64,000 nucleotides of DNA. Source: Phorcus lineatus (lineage: Eukaryota; Mollusca; Gastropoda; Trochida; Trochidae). Of this stretch, positions 24,801 through 37,300 are shown in pieces. A program made the position numbers and the translations under genes. The stretch covers positions 45,593,064 to 45,657,063 of the forward strand of contig OV121092.1 in NCBI GenBank assembly GCA_921293015.1, given 5' to 3'. Under the pieces are notes generated by a model. That model saw only the letters and a program-made list of their open reading frames with translations. It searched no databases and was not told the origin of the DNA. Position 1 is the first letter of the stretch. Every line of letters starts with the position of its first letter.

Positions 24801-26124
24801 TCAACCTGGCCGGTAACTACCCAGTTGTTCATTTGAATAGAAACAATGTCAATTAAATCAAGACAAATGTCAATTAAATGTACAGACTCATCTATTAATA
24901 GGCGGTTTCACGCTTCATACTCCAAGGAAACAATTAGTGATAGATCGTCGCTTAGGAGAGAGGCTACAATGTACAATTCTGAAATGCCATTCAACCCAGC
25001 TACAGTTGGATGTCTCTGTGCTGAATACACATGGTGTGTGAATGCTCCTAAATGTTTACTGGATGCAAATGCTTTAAGAGTGTTTAATTGAGTTCAAAGA
25101 CCACGAATGCATCTTAGCATGAAAAATTCAATACCATTTATCTGTACCAATTTTGGGAATTTTGCTTAACAAAATATTTAAACAACAATAGTTTCATATT
25201 CTGTTAATATCTAATACAATTAAAAAGTTTTTTAGTGACTATACAGAATATTATTTTAAATTCATGAAAATTTAATCATATCATTTTGGATTTGAATAAA
25301 TAAGTGTTATTATTGGCTTTATAGGCTTTTACTTAAACTAATCTAATGATAAAAAAATAATCATCTTAATCCACATTTTAAAGATAAAACATTTCCAAAA
25401 TTTCAAGGACATCTCGAGAATTCTGACACCTTTCAAATAGACATTAAACAAAAAGATGTCATTCAAACACGAAATTCATGAAGAAATCTTACCAAATGAT
25501 AAGGAAACGGCAACATAGTTGGCGAGATCACTGTCTTCCAAGCGATCATTAATAGTGACAAATTCAGCAGATCATTTGGACAGTTAAGTGACAGAGCATA
25601 ATAAGTTAAAATTAAAACATGATGATCTCATAGCTCAGCTTATGATGTGAGAACTCAGAGGGAGATTCCCAAGTTGAGTTCATAATCCATTCAAGGATAA
25701 ATAAATCAGGCCAATTCTATTATTACTTAGAGCAGGTGTTAAAGCATGGAGTGGCCAGCAATGCATGCTGGGTAATCCTACGGCCATGTTTGAGGCCCAC
25801 TGGGCCAACACGCCAGGGTTGGATATGACCTAGTGTAGAACCACGAAGACGTAGTCAGGACCAGCCGTACTCCGTGGGATGTTTGAGGTCAGCCAAGTTT
25901 TGACCTCACGATCTGATGAAATTAAGATGTATAAGATGATCGGACTCGGAGAGAGGATTGGTAGGCGCTGACGGCACGAGAGTACGGCTGGATCAAGTGG
26001 CGTCATCCCACGAGCTTCCATAAAAAAACTGCATTAGCCATATGCATGCAAGCTTCCAATATCAAAGATGGGAAGCCACTGTTTGATTGGAGTTGGTCAT
26101 GGTTCCAACAGTGGCTTTGAGGAG
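21888..26124. other. Non-coding, mostly AT-rich
   Basis: No gene is supported. The stretch at 22080-22330 is GC-balanced and compact, with TAATGCAAAA and similar words, and may be a conserved element. A minus-strand ATG at about 25514 with 8 codons before TTG|GTAAGA (25491) is too short to call. A 12-base inverted pair, CCAGCCGTACTC and GAGTACGGCTGG, lies at about 25862 and 25979. Confidence 0.4.
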
Positions 26125-26158
26125 ATGGGGGGGTAAAGGGGGAAGCAGGGCAGGGGGG
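26125..26158 (+). other. G-rich run cluster
   Basis: Runs of G (7, 5, 3 and 6 long) are separated by TAAA, AAGCA and CA. The cluster could fold as a G-quadruplex on the plus strand. There is no associated gene feature. Confidence 0.5.
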
Positions 26159-27539
26159 TTATGATCTGTCTGCACAGGTCACTGAGAACAATGTAATTAA
26201 ATCATCTGAAACTGCAAGTGATAGCGATTGATCAATGACAACATGGAAGCAGATATGAGAGGGTAGTGGTGGTAGCCCAAAGTCCATCAATAAGATTTGA
26301 TTTCATTATCGTAGTTAAGAATTCATCAAATAAGTCATAATATAATATTCATTACTGAAGGTTAAGAAATGATCATTTGAGATTGGTTTAAATCAAATGA
26401 AATACCATTGTTTTTCAATATGATTTTTCCCAAATACTGAAAAATCTTCACAACTTTCTAAATTGGCTTTCATTGTTTCTCAAGTAGATTCACAAACTGA
26501 CCGAAGAATATATATATAAACATAAATTATCTTGATCTTAAACAATACTTACAATTTACTTCATATAAATGCCTAATAAAGTCTTACAGCTAGCACAAAC
26601 AGCAAGTCTAACTAACTACTATGAAAGTCACACAATCAACGAATTCATAAATCCTTATTTAGCAATCATGCTATGTTGAATCATCCCAGTGCGTCATTGC
26701 TAACACTGGCTATAAGCACCGTATCATATCATTAAAAATATGGCATAATCATGATATATGACAAGTCCTATTTAGCATGTGATGTGACCATTACATGTAT
26801 ACAGTTGGTATAATAAAGCATGCTTAGGACTCATGGAGAAGTAATTTAGATTTATATAGATTCAGAATAGGGTAGAAATATATTCAAGTACATTTCCTGC
26901 TTGGATTCTGATTTTTTTTATAATAAATTAATTATAGGCATGTGCCTACGTCTTTCATAATTAGTCTATTATAATTGTGCGATGATACTTGAAAACGTGA
27001 CAAACATTTATAAAAAAACAATCTTAAATGAAGTATTTAAAGTTCATATCTTTTTCACTTATTCTGCAACATGAAATAATAACAAATTTGAAGAAAAAGG
27101 AATTGAATTTTTCACCAGATTTTGAATAAGATAAATTGATGTTTCCTGTTTTAGATCATGTAAAACTAAAAGCAATCTCCTATTGTAGACCGAACGACTT
27201 GTAAACCTAACCAATCAACTTAAAAATTGCAAAAGTACACAAAAACATACATTATGACATCAATAAATCTCAAACAACCTGTTACAAACTATCAAAACAG
27301 AAGAAAAGGCCAACATCTATCCTGGAAGAAACTTTTTCATAAAAACAATAAAGTAACCAATTCATTCTATTTCCCCTAAAAGATCGGATGAAATCTTTGA
27401 AGTGCATTTAGGAGTGATATACATAAGCAAGACAAGATTTACATCCCACCTGATGAAGTACTAAGCATATACTGGGAAACGTCATGAATTTCACAATAAA
27501 GAAGTTGTTATCCATAAAATCTTGCCTTCCCTCAAAGAT

Positions 27540-28320
27540 CTGATTCTTTTCCCATGACATATAAATAGGGAGTCACGATTTAGAAGACAATGTGAAAGGA
27601 CCAACCACCTATCAAAGGAAAAGTCATAGAAGAAAAGGCTATTCTAAGACTTGAGTTTTTGTTTAATTATCATACAGATACAAATAGGTCCTCATGATTA
27701 TAACAACTGTATGTGAAAGGACCGACCAACTTTCAAAGAAAGGCTTACATACAGAAAAAGAAACAATTCTAAATTCTGATTCTCTTAGCCAACTTACATA
27801 CCGTATTTCCTCGAATAGACACCGGGCCTCGTATAGACGCCTGGTCTCCAATAGAGGCCGGGGGTAGGCTGTTTCAATAAATACACGCGGTTCTTGAATA
27901 GACGCCATGCCTCAAATACATGTCGGGTGATCAGTTGAGCAATTAATGCTCCCATAGTTGAATGCAAATAATGTAAATAATAAATTCCCTACTAAAAATT
28001 TAATAGACACCGGCCTCGAATACATGCCGGGGGTAAAGGGGGTCTGAAAAAATTGACTCCTGGGGCTTCCATTCGAGGAAATACAGTGCACTGGACAGAT
28101 ATGCATAGGCATTCATGATTATGACTACTGTTTCCTAAGAACCGAAGAACCATCAAAGAAAAGGTTACAGAAAAGGAAACTATTCAAAGACTTGATTTTT
28201 TGTACCTTTAACCATATATATAGTATAATCCTCGGTTAGGCCTTCATGATTATAACAACTGTAAGTGAAAGGCAAACCAAAGGAGAAGGGGAAGGTACAG
28301 AAAAAGAAACGGATGTACTT
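27540..28320. repeat. Diverged tandem repeat, about 100-125-bp units, split by a MITE
   Basis: Four related units are visible, starting at about 27540, 27655, 28095 and 28195. Each carries TCATGATTATAACAACTGT or a variant, GTGAAAGGACCRACCA, ATCAAAGAAAAGG, then ACAGAAAAAGAAAC and CTATTC-AAGACTTGA. Units two and three are separated by the inverted-repeat element at 27801-28086. The tandem multiplication therefore came first and the element inserted later. Confidence 0.65.
27801..28086. mobile_element. Non-autonomous DNA transposon (MITE), 286 bp
   Basis: The left end is CCGTATTTCCTCGAATAGAC and the right end is the complement of CTGTATTTCCTCGAATGG, giving about 15 well-matched terminal bases. 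Inside are several direct repeats of a CTCGAATAGACRCCGG-like word, most clearly near the left end and again near 28005-28035. No target-site duplication is clear, and no transposase is encoded. The superfamily is not determined. Confidence 0.7.
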
Positions 28321-28329
28321 TGCAAGCAC

Positions 28330-31300
28330 CTTGCAATCTGAGGTAGGAAAGATCATTTGGATACTCTGTGGCATTTACATTGAGATAAGTGAGAGTCTCA
28401 ACCTTAGTGAATCATGTCTGTGTGTGAGAAGGCAAGAGATAAATAGAAACTGGCAAAAAGTGAATTTGATAACACTATGGCCAGATTTCTTCTGCCATTT
28501 AGTGTTGAGATAAAAATAAGACTGAATTTAGGCTCAACAAGTACACCAGTATCAAGTCACAGATCAAGAGTAGAAATATGAATGAGAAACAAATAAATTT
28601 CCAGTTATTAATAAAAAAAATTCTTTCAATGAAAAATAAAAAATAAAACAAATTTGAGAAGAAGAAGCTCCAGAGTTGTTACTCTCACATGCTAGACTTG
28701 CTATTGGATCGATGTTCTATGGGATAGACTTGCTTGAGCTCTACCATAGGTAAAGTAACTAGACAAAGGTTAACATGAGGATGAGCAGGATACAAAGAAC
28801 CATGATGCAGATGAAACCTACACCTGATTCTTGTGCTGTTCACCACTGAGAAACCACGGCCTCGTTCAAAGGGCGATAGGTTCACCCTCCTACGGCCCTC
28901 TGACTATATGTGTTCTTGTGGGGTGTTTTATACAGTCTAGAGACCAAGTCTACATCTATATGAAAGTGTGTGCCTTAGAAAATCAGATTAAGAATCAGGT
29001 TGCAAAGATTCTGATAAAATAAAGTTTTTAGTCTAGTTTTAACCCATAGTCACCTTCTAGAAACTAAGATATAATGTAGCAACTCAAAATCAAAATTGAA
29101 GAAAACAATTTTTGAGGTCATTTACCACTCAAGTCTAAATTAAAAATCCAAAATATCATGTATCTGCATGTACATAATAATAGTCTCAAGCTCAAATTTA
29201 GTCCACATGAAAATTCAGGAAAAGCACCATTGACTAAAAAATTAAGAGAACTTTAGAAAACACTTAATAACAGAAACAGTTCAAGATATATTCAACAAGA
29301 AAACTTTATTCTGGTATCTTTTAAAGAACACAAAATGCCAATTCAAAAAGTGAGTGATAAATCTTGTATCTTTCTCAGAAGAGAAAAAGAGAAAAGAAAA
29401 GAGAGAAAACAGCAGTGCAAGGGGACGTGATTCAATAGTGGATGCCGCCCACATACCAGCAGGTTAACCTGTCTCATAAATAAGCTTGTGTATCTCCTCC
29501 ACTGCCCCATCATGTAACACAGTGTGCAACAAGAAGCTGCACTCTCAGAGACAAAATCAAACATGATTGGAGGAGAGCCTAGACAACAGTCATTATAGCA
29601 AATATTTACCATCCGATATGGAATCAAAGACTTACCAGACTGCCCGGTGGATAATCCAACAGTTCCATGGACAAGGGGAGACAGAGAGTGAGGGAAAGAG
29701 TTTCTAGAGTTCAAATGTGAGCCAGTGATACAGAGACTTAGTTACTGGCACCACCCACTTCTCTGCATCGGGCGAAACTGGTCTTAATTTAGACCCCTGT
29801 GAGTCACTCCATCTCACTCTAGCGGACACCGGGCTGTATCAAGAATCATGAAATGACATTTGGGGCAAAAATGTCCCATTCAAAGTTTTTCATGTTTTTC
29901 AAAGCCCCTACTGTTGGTCTGGAGCTTCCGGTGTGATACGAGGGAACAATAACACTGCGGTTGCCGTGACTACCAGACCTAGCGCCACATTGTAGGGTGG
30001 GGAGCAGAGAGGACAATTCTGATTCATACCAGACTCATGTGCTACTTGCCTGCAACAAGTGTTTGTACTCCACATGATCCGTTTGGGACCTCATCTGAAC
30101 CGAGCATGTGGAGCATGTAGGTCAGCTGGCCCATGCATTATGTACACCAACCTGCCGCCTGTAATGCATTTGTTGTACATGAATGTTTGGAAAGCTGTTC
30201 AACTGTTTAAACTTTGATCAGATAGCAGACTTTGAATCTGAAATTTTGTTTCTGAAATGGTGCTAAATTTGCAGTTTTGTACCACTGTTTAAATGTTTAC
30301 CTGAGAACAGAATATCTGAAAAATTCAAACGTCCAAATCTTATCCTTGCATTGGCTCCAAATTTATTTGTAAAAAGTGCACATGTGACATGACTGACTAA
30401 AACAAATCTGTATAAAGTTGAAAACAATCACAAATGACTTTACCAATTAAAGAATTCTCTATTTCCTCTGAACTGTTCTCAAAGAGGGTATAGAATGGTG
30501 CTTGAGAAAATCAACTTTATATAAAAGGGACGCAAAGGCTCAACAGAAAACTTGACTAACAACTTTGAAACTTTCAAGACATTAACATCTGACACATGCA
30601 AAGAGTACCAAATTAAAAGACTCAACTAGCAATCTCATTCCATCAAACTTTACAGTTCCACCAAAATGATTTCCCAAAATACAGCATAATAGATGAGATA
30701 TGTTCACACTAGGTAAGTGAAAAACCTACATAGACATATGTCAAAATAATTTCCACAAACATAAATAGTCTTTACCTTCTTGTCTTCCGAATTTTCAAAA
30801 ATATCTGGTACGCAATTAATTTTCTTTTCTCAGTGCAAGAAATCTAAAGACTGTCTTTACAAAGAAAATTGGCATTGACATCTAAACATGAGAGATAGAT
30901 AGCTAAATCATTGATACTGTGGGGTCTTTACTTGTAAATCTCAAACGATTCAGAAAACTGATAAACAAGTAAATAACCATTAGGCAAGAAGAAAAAGTAT
31001 AAGGAAAATGTCTAGACTTGACAGGTCTCCTAAACATTTCAATATTATTTACTTAAAGACATCATAAAATAAAATACTTTTTTTTTTATTATCAAAATTT
31101 ATTGATCAATGGAAAAGAAACCCTAATCAAATCAATGGTTATTTCAACAAAAATTTTGAACATTTGTAAAAAGGAAGAAATGTATCCAGGTAAATTATTT
31201 TATTTTTTACAGCAGTTTTATCACAGAAATTGGTTTAACAAGCAGTTCGCAAGAAGGCCTCGGAAGAAGAGAACATTGGAAGAAGTAAGGGGATGAAAGG

Positions 31301-31610
31301 GAACCTAACCTCACAGGTGTTAAGAGACACACATGTGCTATTAACAAGTTATTCTAAATAGAGAATAACATTTTTAAAACCCAACCGCTAATGTCTTATT
31401 TATTCAAAACTGCTGAGATGACTCTTGGAAAAAAACATCATGTCTTAGAAACCTGAGGTGCTCTTAAATCTTTTATGCTAAAACAATTGTAAGAAGTTTT
31501 CTCATAGGCAAGATAAAGAGCTTACCAGTCGTCCTATTATCACATGTGTTTTTGTACTAGGACGTGTCTGATTGCACTGACAGAGATAACTTACAACCAC
31601 TCAGTGGATG
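28330..31610. other. Non-coding, apart from a weak exon candidate
   Basis: The stretch is AT-rich apart from a GC-richer patch at about 29620-30180 that surrounds the candidate exon at 29636-29668. The 123-codon minus-strand frame at 29343-29714 overlaps that candidate but has no recognisable domain and is not called. A donor-like CTG|GTAAGC on the minus strand lies near 31525. Confidence 0.4.
29636..29668 (-). CDS. Possible short alternative first coding exon
   Basis: A minus-strand ATG at 29668 (context TGTCCATGG) opens 11 codons, MELLDYPPGSL, running into CAGTCTG|GTAAGTC, a strong 5' splice site, in phase 0. The surroundings toward 30000 are GC-richer than the neighbourhood, as expected of a promoter-proximal exon. 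Strand and phase match the stronger candidate at 19784-19921. The peptide is too short to identify. An 11-codon open run before a donor is easily met by chance, so this rests on context and phase only. Confidence 0.18.
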
Positions 31611-33464
31611 CACTTGTGTCTCAATCTCACAGACTCAGCAAATCTCCTTATACATAGCAACAAGTTCACTAGTGTCTCGATCTCACAGACTCAGCAAGTC
31701 TCCTTATACAAAGCAATAAGTTCACTTGTGTCTCAATCTCACAGACTCAGCAAGTCTCCTTATACAAAGCAATAAGTTCACTTGTGTCTCAATCTCACAG
31801 ACTCAGCAAGTCTCCTTATACAAAGCAATGAGTTCACTTGTGTCTCCATCTCACAGACTCAGCAAGTCTCCTTATACAAAGCAATGAGTTCACTAGTGCC
31901 TCGATCTCACAGACTCAGCAAGTCTCCTTATACGAGGCAATGAGTTCACTTGTGTCTCAATCTCACAGACTCAGCAAGTCTCCTTATACAAAGCAATGAG
32001 TTCACTTGTGTCTCAATCTCACAGACTCAGCAAGTCTCCTTATACAAAGCAATGAGTTCACTTGTGTCTCAATCTCACAGACTCAGCAAGTCTCCTTATA
32101 CAAAGCAATGAGTTCACTTGAGTCTCAATCTTACAGACTCAGCAAGTCTCCTCATACAAAGCAATGAGTTCACTTGTGTCTCCATCTTACAGACTCTTCA
32201 AGTCTCCTTATACGAGGCAACGAGTTCACTTGTGTCTCAATCTCACAGACTCAGCAAGTCTCCTTATACAAAGCAATAAGTTCACTTGTGTCTCAATCTC
32301 ACAGACTCAGCAAATCTCCTTATACATAGCAACAAGTTCACTAGTGTCTCGATCTCACAGACTCAGCAAGTCTCCTTATACAAAGCAACGAGTTCACTTG
32401 TGTCTCAATCTCACAGACTCAGCAAGTCTCCTTATACAAAGCAACGAGTTCACTTGTGTCTCAATCTCACAGACTCAGCAAGTCTCCTTATACAAAGCAA
32501 TGAGTTCACTTGTGTCTCAATCTCACAGACTCAGCAAGTCTCCTTATACAAAGCAATGAGTTCACTTGAGTCTCAATCTCACAGACTCAGCAAGTCTCCT
32601 CATACAAAGCAATGAGTTCACTTGTGTCTCCATCTTACAGACTCTTCAAGTCTCCTTATACGAGGCAACGAGTTCACTTGTGTCTCAATCTCACAGACTC
32701 AGCAAGTCTCCTTATACAAAGCAATAAGTTCACTTGTGTCTCAATCTCACAGACTCAGCAAATCTCCTTATACATAGCAACAAGTTCACTAGTGTCTCGA
32801 TCTCACAGACTCAGCAAGTCTCCTTATACAAAGCAACGAGTTCACTTGTGTCTCAATCTCACAGACTCAGCAAGTCTCCTTATACAAAGCAACGAGTTCA
32901 CTAGTGTCTCCATCTTACAGACTCAGCAAGTCTCCTTATACAAAGCAACGAGTTCACTTGTGTCTCAATCTCACAGACTCTTCAAGTCTCCTTATACAAA
33001 GCAACAAGTTCACTTGTGTCTCCATCTTACAGACTCAGCAAGTCTCCTTATACAAAGCAACGAGTTCACTTGTGTCTCAATCTCACAGACTCAGCAAGTC
33101 TCCTTATACAAAGCAATGAGTTCACTTGTGTCTCAATCTCACAGACTCAGCAAGTCTCCTCATACAAAGCAATGAGTTCACTTGTGTCTCAATCTCACAG
33201 ACTCAGCAAGTCTCCTTATACAAAGCAATCGTATCATTTGTGTCTCCATCTTACAGACTCTTCAAGTCTCCTTATACGAGGCAACGAGTTCACTTGTGTC
33301 TCAATCTCACAGACTCAGCAAGTCTCCTTATACAAAGCAATAAGTTCACTTGTGTCTCAATCTCACAGACTCAGCAAGTCTCCTTATACAAAGCAACGAG
33401 TTCACTTGTGTCTCAATCTCACAGACTCAGCAAGTCTCCTTATACAAAGCAATCGTATCATTTG
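31611..33464. repeat. 56-bp satellite array, about 33 units, with 448-bp higher-order repeat
   Basis: Units begin CACTTGTGTCTCAATCTC and recur at exactly 56 bases. Internal marks distinguish unit types: CATAGCAACAAG, CTCATACAAAG, CATCTTACAGACTCTTC with ACGAGGCAACGAG, CTAGTGTCTCGATC, and ATCGTATCATTTG. By hand-typing, units 11-15 (from 32171) recur as units 19-23 (from 32619), an 8-unit period of 448 bases. Units 30-31 (from 33235) restart the same order after 11 units. As 56 is not a multiple of 3, each reading frame passes through all three phases of the unit. The open frames of up to 187 codons across it are therefore artefacts, not genes. Confidence 0.95.
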
Positions 33465-33600
33465 TATTCTAAATGGGGTATCATTGTAAGTCACAAAAAA
33501 GCAAAGAGTTCACTTGATCCTCGGAAAGGCTTTGGAAGTCTCCCCTTTACTACAGCACTGCTCGAGCAATAAATCCACTTGTGTTTAAGCCTGACACTTA
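33465..33600. repeat. Decayed right edge of the 56-bp array
   Basis: After the last good unit, pieces such as GCAAAGAGTTCACTTGATCCTC, AGTCTCCCCTTTAC and GCAATAAATCCACTTGTGT follow the unit order with many changes. This is the usual decay at an array edge, where unequal exchange no longer homogenises units. Confidence 0.6.
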
Positions 33601-34113
33601 AAATAACATTAGAAAAAATTTATTTATTTTCATATTAGAATTTCAGATAAATTTGCATTTTTTAGATCATTCAAATTATTATCTTTTTCAGTTCATCTTA
33701 TGAGAACGCAATATTGCTTTCAAATTTGTATCTCAATTCAATTGTCCTTTAAGAGAATTATTCCAGAAGAAAGTTCAGTTTTTGTTTACAGTATCAATGA
33801 ACTAACCAGCTAACAACATTGTATGTTTGTGATCCCAAAAAATCCCCACTTTTCTCTGTCAGCATTTCTGAGCAGTTAACATGACTGCATATTCACTCTG
33901 TGGTTGATGTTTAGTTACAGAGAAAACAACATGCCACCTCATACGAGATATCCTGAAGTGTTAAAGTGGCTCCCTCTACCTGAAGCTATTACTTCATATA
34001 AGATGTTCCACTTGTCACAATTACTTATTTATAGGTAAATGTTTTTATGATTTGCTTTACTTAAGATACTTAAAAAATTTAATAGAAGATTTCCACAACT
34101 GAATACTTGATTT

Positions 34114-34383
34114 TGTTTGTTCATTGAGTTAGTGACTTGGGGTTTAACGCCGCTTTCAAGATTATTTCACTTATATCACGGCTGCTAGTATTATTGCAGG
34201 GAGAAAGCCCGCGACACCATTGTGGCTATGCATTGCGGTGAAACCTGCAAGCATCGGTTGGAACTAGCGAACCATGGTTGGTACTATGCTGAAACTCAGT
34301 GTAGCCGTGCCCCTGGCGGGATTCGAACCACCGACCTCATGATCCGAAGCCGAACGCGCTATCCCGCCCTGTTTGTTCATTGA
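34114..34383 (-). mobile_element. Full-length tRNA-derived SINE with 14-bp target-site duplication
   Basis: The 14-mer TGTTTGTTCATTGA occurs exactly at 34114-34127 and 34370-34383. The element between them (34128-34369, 242 bp) reads on the minus strand. It starts GGGCGGGATAGCGCGTTCGG and carries a box A-like TAGCGCGTTCGG (34350-34361) and a perfect box B, GGTTCGAATCC (34319-34329). GGCGGG near the start can pair with CCCGCC just after box B, like a shortened tRNA acceptor stem. The 3' end is AAAGCGGCGTTAAACCCC then AAGTCACTAAC, shared with the fragment at 21813-21873. This is a pol III SINE, probably of a molluscan family. It encodes nothing and relies on a LINE partner. Confidence 0.92.
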
Positions 34384-37300
34384 ATTAACTCCCTATGTTA
34401 AAATATACAAGAGGCAAAATCTGTGTGCAAGACTTATAATAAGATTATAGATTATCATACAATTATAACTTCCCGCAATACAAACAATTTTCACTGAATT
34501 CCATAAATGCTCTCGACAGCAAGTCTTCGAAATATTGCATCAACTAAATATTAAAAAATCTTTAAGATTTAATCAAAGTAGCAACGATGCTAGTTGGAAC
34601 CTTCATATTCATCATAAAAATTGGCTAAAAGAGCAAAATTGTCACAATCACATTTACAACATCAAATGACCTGATTTAAAAAAAATACAAGATCTGATGA
34701 AAATAATCCTAGAAGACGAAAACACAACTAATTGGTCAAAGTGTCGACGATAACAAACATCTGAGAACAACGCAACCAGGAAACAAACAAGGACATGTGG
34801 ACAGAAAAACCTCGCACTTTATCCACGCTTGTTGCGCAGTTCGCATGTAAATAGCAAAGGGTTATCAAGGCAGTGAGGGACTATTTGGAAATATTACTGC
34901 CGAGTATATAGACACGACGCCTTGACATTCGCCTCTTTCCCCTATTACAAGTGATCTTTGTGGAGGCACCGATATAACTGCGCCTAACAGCTGATTTTAG
35001 TAAATAGAGCCACAGCGACAAGAGTTAACATTTAACTTGAGTCCTCCTGTTATTATTAGTGTGACTGCGCACTTGAAAGGTGATTTGTTTATTTATGCTC
35101 CTAAATGAGCATTCTCATTTAAGTGGGGTTTCTGTGTTTTTAGTAGCATCACAAAGTAATTGCATGTATAAATGGTCATTCTTTGGGCAAATATAGTTAC
35201 AAGAATTACCTTCACAATTAAAGAGGATGTGTGTGCTATTGGTACCAGTGTTGTAAACAAAGAACAAACGTAATCATGTATATGAAGTGAACAAAGCAAA
35301 TATACTCTCTGGGTCTATGGTGCAAGCAAGGTGTTCTGATAAATATAGTCATTTAAACAATAGAGTGTTCATACAAGACAAATTTACAATTGTTATTATC
35401 TGACCAACTTCTGTATGCTTGTGAAGAAATGTAAAGAATTGGGTATCATTATGATTTCCTCACTGGCAATTCATGTCATGTTTGAAATTTCTTTTCTATC
35501 TATTAGTGATAAAACTCAACACCTAGTACACAGGATGACTTTAGTAATCGAGTCCCTAAGACTACTATTCACATCATTTAGCAGGCGTCCCTGGGTTGAG
35601 AGCGGGCCATGATTTATGGTCGACTGAGAGAGGAGGTTGTGCAACTACAAGCAAAGCTTCCAAGCCATCAATGAGCCAGTACGCTTTATTGGATTCTCTC
35701 GGAATATCAGCCAGACAAATTTACACACTCAGAACAAATGTGATTGACTTTATCTGGGTGATGAAATTATTGTAGAGAATCAGTTTGACTCAATGTGCCA
35801 CAAAATGGCCTGACGTTTATTATAACAAACACTTTATTTCAAGTGTGAAATGATTTATGGGAGTTACATTGCAAATGAATAGTTTCATTGAAAATATGGA
35901 GATTTTTTTTTGAAATAGATTTATTCAAAATTACGGCATATCCTCCTAGATATATATACAGCAGAGTTATCAAATATGATTACCAAGTTATTCTGTTTTT
36001 ATCAAACTTATAGTATATTTTCCTTAACATTTGCCGACAGATTTTTAAAATTTGCCTTATTCTAATGGTAAAGTGTTGTAATGTAGCAACAAAAATGAAT
36101 AATTTCAGTGATGACTTTAAAGTTTCAAATTTTTCATATTTTCTAAGAATCTCAAATAACATATAATTTCAAGATGTTTGCTTTTTCTTATATTTTAGAT
36201 ATTCTTAAAATTTTAATGAGGATGTGTTTTTACTCCCTAAGATAGGTGTATCAACTGTGAAAAAGTGGGTGAACATGTATTGAGATGGGATTGACAAACA
36301 GGTGCCCTGACATATATATACATATTTCTACACATATACCAGGTCAAGACTCTTCTGGACTACTTCACTTGTTTGTTCCCAACAATAATAAATAACCCAA
36401 TCCTACCAATAAATAACATACATACTTACAACTGACATACTTCATGGGTCCTGCTGTGATTTTGAAACTATTATTCAAAGATGAAAACATTAATTGAGGT
36501 CACTGATAAAAATCAAACAAGAACGTCGTTTTTTGTACACTGCTAAGATATTGAAAACAATTTCGTAGTTAATTTCACAGATGAGTAAAGATATACATAA
36601 GGATCTTATTTCAGTTTGAATCAACATATATTGATGGTTTTTCCTTTTGTAAACACGTTCTTTGACCAACAACCTTCCACTGAAATTGACATGTTCCATC
36701 AACTATGACTCACTTGTTTGTGTGACGTTGATGCTTTGATCAGAATTTTGCTTTTGTATTATCATATCATCACTCCTGATCCTTGGTCAAGAATTCTGTC
36801 TTATGATCATGATGATGTTCTATTAGAAATGAATGTCACCTGAAATCTACTAACTTTTCAAATAATTTTACCACAAAATCAATATATTTTATATATATTC
36901 CTAATACTTTTTAAAAACATATGTCATAGCTATATACACATGAATACTTATATAAAGTCGATAAAAAATTTAAAAAAATAATACTTGAAACATTTCTCTC
37001 AACATGAATGAAAAGACATTGCATCAAACATTTTCAAATCTCCATATGCAACATTGTTTTGATAATTTTCTGAAAGACCATTTTATTTTTTTTGGTCGTA
37101 ATAAACTTTGTTGAAATGTGAATTCAGCCTAATTTATCCAAGTTTGTACCAACTCTCTCAGGGTCATGCCTATTTGACTTGTACAAATAAACATGCTATT
37201 TCCACATGGTACATGGTGGAACAAGCTTTTAGACCTACCTTGCTTCACTAAGTGCATGCATGTGTTCCCTATTGTGGGGACACCATTGTTCCCGACCCAC

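Noticed and set aside
25491..25514. Eight-codon minus-strand start before TTG|GTAAGA
   Set aside because: An open run of eight codons before a donor is expected often by chance in 64 kb.
25862..25990. 12-base inverted pair CCAGCCGTACTC / GAGTACGGCTGG
   Set aside because: The arms are short, flanking pairing is poor, and there are no target duplications, so it is not called as an element.
29343..29714. 123-codon minus-strand frame
   Set aside because: It has no domain, its composition follows local sequence, and it is inconsistent with the better splice reading at 29636-29668.
31611..33464. CRISPR-like regular repeats
   Set aside because: Units are directly contiguous with no unique spacers, and the sequence is eukaryotic satellite in character.
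32164..33572. Overlapping frames of 109-187 codons with Ser/Leu-rich repeats
   Set aside because: They are translations of the 56-bp satellite. The unit shifts phase each copy and edges carry no gene signals.
34321..34369. tRNA-like sequence with box A, box B and a short acceptor-like stem
   Set aside because: It is too short for a tRNA, lacks a usable anticodon arm, and forms the head of a SINE with target duplications.
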